64,000 nt of DNA from VXYL01 sp965203685 (GTDB lineage Bacteria > Pseudomonadota > Gammaproteobacteria > Pseudomonadales > Azotimanducaceae). The position numbers and the translations under genes were made by a program. The DNA lies in assembly GCA_965203685.1 (NCBI GenBank), contig OZ241908.1, forward strand, positions 558,001 through 622,000, in the 5' to 3' direction. Positions 58,134 through 64,000 of this stretch are shown here, piece after piece; position 1 is the first letter of the stretch, and each line of letters starts with the position of its first letter. The notes beneath the pieces are model-generated. The model did not search any database and was not told the origin of the DNA. It was given only the letters and a program-made list of their open reading frames with translations.

Positions 58134-60827
58134 CTACAAGTCGCCGAATCGATAGCTGAGGCGGACGCCGGCCAGTCTCGGCCGTGTGAAGAACCGCGTG
58201 TTGTCGAACTGGGTAATGATCTGCGCCGCTTCGTGAACGTCGCCCGTTAGGTTGCTGACGAATCCCTCAATCCGCAAGCGCCCGTTGTTGTGCGAAAACC
58301 CGATGCCGGCGTCGATGGACACGAAACCGTCCACCTTATCGTTCAGCCGCAGCCTGGGATTGTTCGGCTGCAGGAAGTCGATGCTGTTGAAGATGGTCCG
58401 GAACTGATCGTCGCGCCAGCCAACGGAGACCACGTAGTCGAGCATCCCCCACGGGGTGCCGATGGCCTGCGACAGCGAGCCGTTGAGCTGGAAGCGCGGC
58501 GTATGCGGCAGCCGGCGCCCGTCGATCGACCGGAACACGGCCTCCTCCGGGGCGACGTCCGCCTGGAAGCGGAAATCCTGGATGGGCTGCGCTTCGGCGA
58601 TGCTCGCTTCGAGCCACAACGCGGTCCAGTTGAAGCTGAAGCCTGCGGGGAGCTGAAAGCCGCCATCGAGCTGGATGCCATAGATGTTGGAATCGGCCGC
58701 GTTGTAGCTGAACGAGACCACCAGCGACCCAGCGCCTGTTTCAGTGGGGTCCACCAGCGTTGCGCCGCCGACGGTGAAGTCGAGGGCCTGTTCCACCGAC
58801 AGGAGCGACGTGAAAACCTGATCGGTGTAGTCGTAGTAGAAGGCGGACGCGTTAAACCGGGTGGGCACGCCGCCCAGGTCGAAATCGTTCTTCCATCCCG
58901 TCTCGTACACGACCACCTGCTCCTCGTCATAGGTCGGCGCGACGCCGTGGCCGGTCTCGCCCGTGAAGGTGTCGTTGAAGCCGCCCGACTTGTGGCCCGT
59001 GGAGACCATGGCGTAGCCGAGTGCCCCGTCGAAGTCGCGCTCCACTCGCAAGCGCCAGTCCACGAAGTCGTTCTGCATCTCGCCGAACTGCGGTGTGATG
59101 GACGTGTTTGGATTGATAATCGCGACGAAGCTGTACAGGCCATCCGGCGGGCAGTAGAAGTCGTCCTGGTTCAAGGTGTCGACACAGGCCACCTTGTCCT
59201 CCTGGGCGGTGCCGCCGCCGTACGTGCCCTTGGCGAAGGTGGCGAGTACGTTGTCGCGGGCGCCGAACTGGGCGATTCCGTCGTAGTAGAAGGCGAGGTA
59301 TTCCGCGTCGGAAACGGTGCCGTCATTGTTCTGGTCGGGGTTGAAGATCGACCGCTCCCGGGCGGCGAAGCGGAAGCCCTCGGTGCCGAGGCGAACACCG
59401 CCGCAGCAGGAGAAGTTGCGCCCGCCGAGAGCGAAGGCGTAACGGGCGTTCACCCCGACCCGCGACTTCTCTTCCTCCGTGTAGCGCACTCCGAAGGTCA
59501 CCCGCGTCGCCTCGGTCAGGTGGTAGGTCACGTCGCCGTAGGCTGATGTCGAGCTCGAATCCGTGTTCGGCTGGTTGAATTCAATGCCCTGGAAGTAAAG
59601 CCCCCGGTCCCCAACGGAGCCGAGGAACGTGTACTGGTTCTCCTCGAACCAGAACAGGCCCGCCGTCCACGTCCACGGCCCGGTGTCGCCGAAGAAGCGC
59701 AGTTCCTGGATATCGGAGACGCTGTCGGTGATGAATTGGAACCTCGAGAAGTTGTCGAACACCTCGTCCACCGGCTGCAGAACGTCGGCGACGCCGCGCC
59801 AGTCCGGCGACAGGGGTGTTGCGGCGTCGTAGTCGTACAGCAGGTCGCGGCGGCTCGCCGTGTACTCGAGCGTTCCCCAGTCGAAGTCGTAGGTGACCTC
59901 GACCTTCGCACCCCAGTGGGTGGTGTCGAGCGCGGGAGCGAAAGCCCGTGCGTAGACGTCGCGCGGGTCGTCGATGGCGGCCGGTTCGATTCCGTTGCCG
60001 AGCGGGTTGGCGTAGTTGGTGCCGGTCCAGCCAGTGCCTTGCTCGTGCACATTGTCGTAGGCGACGAGAACGCTCAGGCGGTCGCTCACGTCCATGAGGA
60101 ACTGCGCACGATAGCCCACGTTGTCCTCCGCTTCCGCCGTGTCGAGCCCGAGTGGTCCCACGTCGTTGTAGTAGGAGTCGTGTTTCGAGGCGTAGCCGGC
60201 CAGGCGAATCGCCGCGGCGGCTCCGAGAGGCACGTTGACGACGGCCCGGTAGACCTCGGCGTCGTAGTCGCCGGTCTCGACTTCCACGGCCAGTTCCTTG
60301 CGGCCCAAGCCGGGCCGCCAGGGAATGATGTTGACGGATCCGGCCGTGGCGTTGCGACCACGCAGGGTGCCCTGCGGTCCCACGTTGACCTCGACCCGGC
60401 CGATGTCGAAGAACGCGGAGCCGATGCCGTTGGTGCGTGGAATGTAGACACCGTCCAAGTGCGTTGCCGCTGCCGGGTCTCCGAGTTCGGTGTTGTTGGA
60501 CGAACCGACCCCGCGGATCCACACCTCCACGTTGCCACCCTTGTTGCCGATCTCGAGCCCCGGGGCCAGTTCGCTCAGGTCCGTAAGGTCCTGTACGCCC
60601 TGCATCTTCAGATCTTCGCCCTCGAAGCTGTACGCCGTGACCCCCAGGTCCTGCAGGTTCTGTTCGCGCCGCTCAACGGTAACCACCACTTCCTCGTCGT
60701 AGACCAGCGCCGGGCCCTCGGTCTCGTCCGCCTCGTCTTGGCCCGCCGCGGGCAGAGACAGCGCGATGGAACCGGACAGCAGGGCGGCCAAGGTTCGGCG
60801 CCCTGCGCTTTGCGTTGCCTTGCTCAT
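58134..60827 (-). CDS. TonB-dependent receptor
   Basis: An 897-residue outer-membrane transporter. Signal peptide (MSKATQSAGRRTLAALLSGSIALSLPAAG), plug domain with EEVVVTVERREQNLQDLGVTAYSFEGEDL (TonB-box-like start) and VEVWIRGVGSSNN...DGVYIPRTNGIGSAFFDIGRVEVNVGPQGTLRGRNATAGSVNII, then the barrel, ending AGVRLSYRFGDL. Ribosome site AAGGAG before ATG 60827. By context it imports beta-glucan oligosaccharides; it is a single receptor without a SusD-like partner, as is usual in proteobacteria. Confidence 0.95.
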   Translation of the reverse strand: MSKATQSAGRRTLAALLSGSIALSLPAAGQDEADETEGPALVYDEEVVVTVERREQNLQDLGVTAYSFEGEDLKMQGVQDLTDLSELAPGLEIGNKGGNVEVWIRGVGSSNNTELGDPAAATHLDGVYIPRTNGIGSAFFDIGRVEVNVGPQGTLRGRNATAGSVNIIPWRPGLGRKELAVEVETGDYDAEVYRAVVNVPLGAAAAIRLAGYASKHDSYYNDVGPLGLDTAEAEDNVGYRAQFLMDVSDRLSVLVAYDNVHEQGTGWTGTNYANPLGNGIEPAAIDDPRDVYARAFAPALDTTHWGAKVEVTYDFDWGTLEYTASRRDLLYDYDAATPLSPDWRGVADVLQPVDEVFDNFSRFQFITDSVSDIQELRFFGDTGPWTWTAGLFWFEENQYTFLGSVGDRGLYFQGIEFNQPNTDSSSTSAYGDVTYHLTEATRVTFGVRYTEEEKSRVGVNARYAFALGGRNFSCCGGVRLGTEGFRFAARERSIFNPDQNNDGTVSDAEYLAFYYDGIAQFGARDNVLATFAKGTYGGGTAQEDKVACVDTLNQDDFYCPPDGLYSFVAIINPNTSITPQFGEMQNDFVDWRLRVERDFDGALGYAMVSTGHKSGGFNDTFTGETGHGVAPTYDEEQVVVYETGWKNDFDLGGVPTRFNASAFYYDYTDQVFTSLLSVEQALDFTVGGATLVDPTETGAGSLVVSFSYNAADSNIYGIQLDGGFQLPAGFSFNWTALWLEASIAEAQPIQDFRFQADVAPEEAVFRSIDGRRLPHTPRFQLNGSLSQAIGTPWGMLDYVVSVGWRDDQFRTIFNSIDFLQPNNPRLRLNDKVDGFVSIDAGIGFSHNNGRLRIEGFVSNLTGDVHEAAQIITQFDNTRFFTRPRLAGVRLSYRFGDL

Positions 60828-60855
60828 CGTTTCGCTCCTTACCTGCCGAGCCGCA

Positions 60856-63800
60856 CTATTGGGGTGGCACAAGGCGCACGTTGTCGATGCGCGCGACGGC
60901 CCCGTCGGCGTTGTCCCAGTCGGGGAAGAACAGCACCAGCTTGAGATCGCTGAGATCGAGCTCCGCGAACTCGGTGTCCAGATCGAAGCTGTAGGCTTGC
61001 CAGTGGGCATTGGGAATCGGATTCCCGGCCGCGGTGACGAGGATGTCGACAGCGGTTGCGGCGCCGGTACTCTCCAACTTCACATGCCATTGCGAGCCTT
61101 CCGGCGGCGGCGACACTTCCTTGAAGTCAAACGCCAAGGTGCCGCCGGCGGCACCGCTCGCGTCCACGCCGGCCGTGGCCTGCAAGCCTGTCACCGTGCC
61201 GCCGGCCCCGAACGCGAGCTCAATCACGTTGCCGTGCTCGGCATCGTCGGGAACCTCGGCGAAGGTGGCCGCGCCGCAGCAGTCCCACAGGAACCAGCCG
61301 TCCGCCGGCGCGTCGCGGTAGAGCTCGATCGGACCGCTCGGGGGGACGAAGCGGACGTTGTCGATCCGGCCCACGGCGCCGTCGGCGTTGGCCCAGTCCG
61401 GGAAGATCAGGACAAGCGTCACGTCGCTGAGGTCGAGACCTGCGAGGTCGTCGCTCAACGAGAAGCTGTAGTGCTGCCATTCCGACCCCGGTGTCGGGTT
61501 GCCGGCGGCCGTCAACAGGACCTCGACCGCGGTCGCCGCGTTGCCGCTCTCGAGCTTCAGCCGCCAGCTTGAGCCCGTGGGCGGGGGACTCACCTCCTTG
61601 AAGTCGAACTGCAACGTGCCGGACGATAGGCCGCTCAAGTCGATCCCTTCCCCCGCCTGGAACCCCGTCACGGTCCCGGTGGCGCTGAAAGCCAGTTCAA
61701 CGACGTTGCCGTGGGAGGCGTCGTCGGTCACCTCGCCGAATGTCGCGCCGCCGCAGCAGTCCCAAAGGACCCAGCCGTCGGCGAGGGCTTCGTCGTACAG
61801 GACGACGGCCGCGGCACCGCCGCCGCCCGGTGAATCGCCTGGGAGCCATTGCACGTTGTCCAGATGGAGTGTCAACGCACTGCCCTGGTCGGTGGGGAAG
61901 ATGACGATGCCGGTGTTGACGGTTGCCAGGTTCAGGCCGCCGCCGAGCAATTGGGCGACCGGGATCCGGACCGTCTCCCAATCTCCGTCGCCGACCTTGC
62001 CAATCGACTGGTCGCCGCTGGTGCAGGGGAAGATGCAGTCGATCTTCATGGTCATGCCGACGTCGTTGGCGCCGTAGTTGTCCACCTTGATGTCGAAACT
62101 CACCGCCCCGGGGGCATACGCGGAGAGGTCGACGCCCATGCTGGATTGGATGAACCAGACGCCGAAGGCGTCGCTGTCTGAGAAACTGACCTCGAGGATC
62201 TGTCCGCGCGCGGTGTCCGCGGCCGCGATTTCACGCCATTGCACCTTGTTTGCCGGGTTGGTGCCATCGGCATAATTGGCCCAACCAGACCCGGAGTCGG
62301 CGGCGTTGATGCCGACGTCCCAGACCGGATCGACGGCATCGACGTAGACGGGCTGCGGTTCGCCTGCGGGCGGCGGCGCGGGGGCCGGTGGTGCGATGCC
62401 GCAGTCGCCTTGACCGATATGTCCGCACAGGATGCGGATGTTGTCGACCTGGAGGTGCGCGAAACTCGTGGGTTCGAGTACGAACAGGCTCAGCACCTGT
62501 CCGAGGTCGACGGGTCCACCGCCGAAATGCCCGGGATTGTGGGCGATGTCGCTGATCTGAACCGTTACGGTGGTCCACTCGTCCTGGGGTAGCGATGCAA
62601 GCGGAAGCTCGACGAATCCGAGGTCGGGAAAGCCGCTGTCGAGCTTCACCTGAACGCTGCCCGAGGTGTCGGTTTGGCCGCCGAAGACGTACAGGTCGAA
62701 CTGCACCTCCCCGGCGTAGTCGCCCGGGTCGGAGGCACTGCCCATGCCGAACAGGGTCTGGCGCTCGAGGTTGGCGGGGTAGATGGAGAAGTTGCCGCCG
62801 CCCGTTGTATTGACGTCGATCACCATGCCGCGCTCGCCGCCATCGACCTCGGAGAGCGCCAGAGCGCCGCCGGCGTCGTAGACCCCGAAGTCGAGCGCCA
62901 CGGCGTCTTCGGTGTCCGGGAAGAGCAACGGACCGACCGCGTCGACGTAGAGGTCGTAGACGGCGCGATAGACGTCCTGCGGTGGCGGCGGTGTCACCGC
63001 GGGGGAGGTGGTGTCAGTGAAACCATCGCAGCCGACCCCGGTATCGAGGTTGATGTTGCACGCGTAGACGCGCACGTAGTCGATCCTAAGCTCGCCGGGC
63101 AAGGCGCCAAGCGCCGGCGCACCCGGCAGGTTGCCGCCCACGGCGAGATTGGCCAGCAGGTGGAACGGCCTGTCGAACGGCGCCGAGTCGGACCCGGAGA
63201 CGTGGGCGTTGGTCGCCTCGTCCTTGTAGTAGCTCCAGTAGGTGGCGCGTCGCACGGTGTGGAAATGAACGCCGTCGACGAACCAGCGGATCTCTTGCTC
63301 GTCCCACTCCAAGGCGTAGACGTGGAATCCGTCCGCCGGGTCGACGTCCGAGTATTTCGCGTAGGTGAAGGTATTGAGCGGCCACGCCATGCCGTAGTGC
63401 AGGGCTGCCTGCGTGAAGGGGCTCGGATCCCGGGAGAACACTTCCATGATGTCGATCTCGCCGCTCGCCGCCCATGTGCCGTAGGCGGAGTTCGTCGGCA
63501 ACATCCAGAATGCGGACCATAGACCTTGCCCACCGGCCGCATGGATGCGCGCCTCGACGCGACCGTAGGAGATGTCGAGCTTGCCCGACGTGTTGATGCG
63601 CCCGGAGGTGTATTCCCGGCCGTCGTCGGCGGACTCTTGCCGTGCCGTGATCACGAGGTTGCCCCCGGCGACGGCGACGTTGGCTGCCTGGTAGCTTTGC
63701 AGTTCGTTGTTGCCCCAGCCGGGAATGCCTTGGGCCGTGCCGTCCCCGGTCTGGATGTTCCATTTGGAAGCGTCCAGCGCCCCATCATCGAACTCGTCGG

Positions 63801-63972
63801 ACCAGACGAGTTCCCAGCCCCTCGGCGTGAGTAAGGTCGTCGGCTCGTTGCCACCCTCGGCGGAATCGGTGTTGCCGCCGCTGCAACCGACAAGCGCGAC
63901 CGTTGCCAACAAGACCATGCCGAACGTGGGGGTCGCGTTGCGACCGAAGCGTCTGGCGAGTAGGCATACCAC
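60856..63972 (-). CDS. GH16 beta-glucanase (laminarinase-type) lipoprotein with four carbohydrate-binding-like domains
   Basis: 1038 residues. Lipobox LVGC with modified Cys30, then a GH16 domain (about 52-305) with WELVWSDEFDDGALDASKW, WMLPTNSAYGTWAASGEIDIMEVFS (catalytic E-x-D-x-x-E, about 172-177) and RPFHLLANLAVGG. Behind it lie four beta-sandwich-like domains (about 330-510, 545-705, 715-875, 880-1037), each ending (V/L)DN(V/I)(R/Q). The last two are close tandem copies (WVLWDCCGGATFGEV and WFLWDCCGAATFAEV). GTG start with GGGGAG 7 bases upstream. It would degrade beta-1,3(1,4)-glucan at the cell surface. First gene of the operon; only 28 bases before the receptor. Confidence 0.93.
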   Translation of the reverse strand: MVCLLARRFGRNATPTFGMVLLATVALVGCSGGNTDSAEGGNEPTTLLTPRGWELVWSDEFDDGALDASKWNIQTGDGTAQGIPGWGNNELQSYQAANVAVAGGNLVITARQESADDGREYTSGRINTSGKLDISYGRVEARIHAAGGQGLWSAFWMLPTNSAYGTWAASGEIDIMEVFSRDPSPFTQAALHYGMAWPLNTFTYAKYSDVDPADGFHVYALEWDEQEIRWFVDGVHFHTVRRATYWSYYKDEATNAHVSGSDSAPFDRPFHLLANLAVGGNLPGAPALGALPGELRIDYVRVYACNINLDTGVGCDGFTDTTSPAVTPPPPQDVYRAVYDLYVDAVGPLLFPDTEDAVALDFGVYDAGGALALSEVDGGERGMVIDVNTTGGGNFSIYPANLERQTLFGMGSASDPGDYAGEVQFDLYVFGGQTDTSGSVQVKLDSGFPDLGFVELPLASLPQDEWTTVTVQISDIAHNPGHFGGGPVDLGQVLSLFVLEPTSFAHLQVDNIRILCGHIGQGDCGIAPPAPAPPPAGEPQPVYVDAVDPVWDVGINAADSGSGWANYADGTNPANKVQWREIAAADTARGQILEVSFSDSDAFGVWFIQSSMGVDLSAYAPGAVSFDIKVDNYGANDVGMTMKIDCIFPCTSGDQSIGKVGDGDWETVRIPVAQLLGGGLNLATVNTGIVIFPTDQGSALTLHLDNVQWLPGDSPGGGGAAAVVLYDEALADGWVLWDCCGGATFGEVTDDASHGNVVELAFSATGTVTGFQAGEGIDLSGLSSGTLQFDFKEVSPPPTGSSWRLKLESGNAATAVEVLLTAAGNPTPGSEWQHYSFSLSDDLAGLDLSDVTLVLIFPDWANADGAVGRIDNVRFVPPSGPIELYRDAPADGWFLWDCCGAATFAEVPDDAEHGNVIELAFGAGGTVTGLQATAGVDASGAAGGTLAFDFKEVSPPPEGSQWHVKLESTGAATAVDILVTAAGNPIPNAHWQAYSFDLDTEFAELDLSDLKLVLFFPDWDNADGAVARIDNVRLVPPQ

Positions 63973-64000
63973 GACCGAACTCCCCTTCGAACATGATGAC

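Noticed and set aside
58134..63972. A Bacteroidetes-type SusC/SusD locus
   Set aside because: There is no SusD-like gene and the receptor lacks an N-terminal SusC extension; it is a proteobacterial TonB arrangement.

Overview
The window is a high-GC stretch of a bacterial chromosome that looks gammaproteobacterial. The best evidence is the gene order aspS-yebC-ruvC-ruvA-ruvB-tolQ-tolR-tolA-tolB-pal-cpoB-queE-queC-tRNA-Lys, a classic gammaproteobacterial neighbourhood. TonB-dependent transport, a laminarinase-type lipoprotein, phytanoyl-CoA-type dioxygenase, heteromeric-type acyl-CoA dehydrogenases and a Uma2 protein would suit a marine or host-associated organism, but that is inference.

Layout. 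1-900: the end of a PH-domain membrane protein and a deazaflavin (F420)-dependent nitroreductase-like protein. 883-2850: a repeat-rich region around a dead REP-associated tyrosine transposase (RAYT). 2851-12926: heme O synthase, a GST-like protein, an NhaC-type antiporter, a nucleotide-sugar epimerase-like protein, and a complete coenzyme F420 set: fused FO synthase (cofG-cofH), cofC, cofD, cofE and the F420:NADP oxidoreductase. 13005-14828: an intact IS481-like element inserted just upstream of the F420 operon. 14911-19976: orphan sensor kinase, proS, HU-like protein, PhyH dioxygenase, FmdB-type zinc ribbon. 19985-32678: the housekeeping block, with a decayed IS481-like element between queC and tRNA-Lys. 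32728-41766: mixed metabolic genes (SDR, crotonase, metallo-beta-lactamase fold, Uma2, esterases, MFS, phosphoesterase). 41820-46156: a second repeat-rich region with an intact IS66 element (8-bp target duplication) and an intact RAYT. 46157-49302: two acyl-CoA dehydrogenases and an SDR. 49530-54644: a giant secreted protein with PPC-like, leucine-rich-repeat and unnamed repeated C-terminal modules. 54650-55797: remnant of a duplicated acyl-CoA dehydrogenase pair plus repeats. 55798-63972: a four-gene beta-glucan utilisation operon (GH16 lipoprotein, TonB receptor, LacI regulator, glycoside hydrolase).

How the parts work together. CofG/H makes the FO chromophore, CofC and CofD attach the phospho-acid side chain, CofE adds glutamates, and the oxidoreductase exchanges electrons with NADP; the small protein at 448-882 is a likely consumer of reduced F420. 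RuvABC resolves Holliday junctions; Tol-Pal-CpoB maintains the envelope at division; QueE/QueC make preQ0 for queuosine. In the last operon the GH16 enzyme would cut beta-glucan at the surface, the TonB receptor would import oligosaccharides, the periplasmic glycosidase would trim them and the LacI protein would control the operon.

The most unusual signals are the two RAYT loci. Each is preceded by a near-consensus LexA operator overlapping a perfect -35 box, and each is flanked by roughly 95-bp inverted-repeat elements and by inverted pairs of a 16-mer. One RAYT and the decayed IS481 transposase are each broken by exact 17- or 20-bp hairpin-forming insertions whose removal restores the reading frame.
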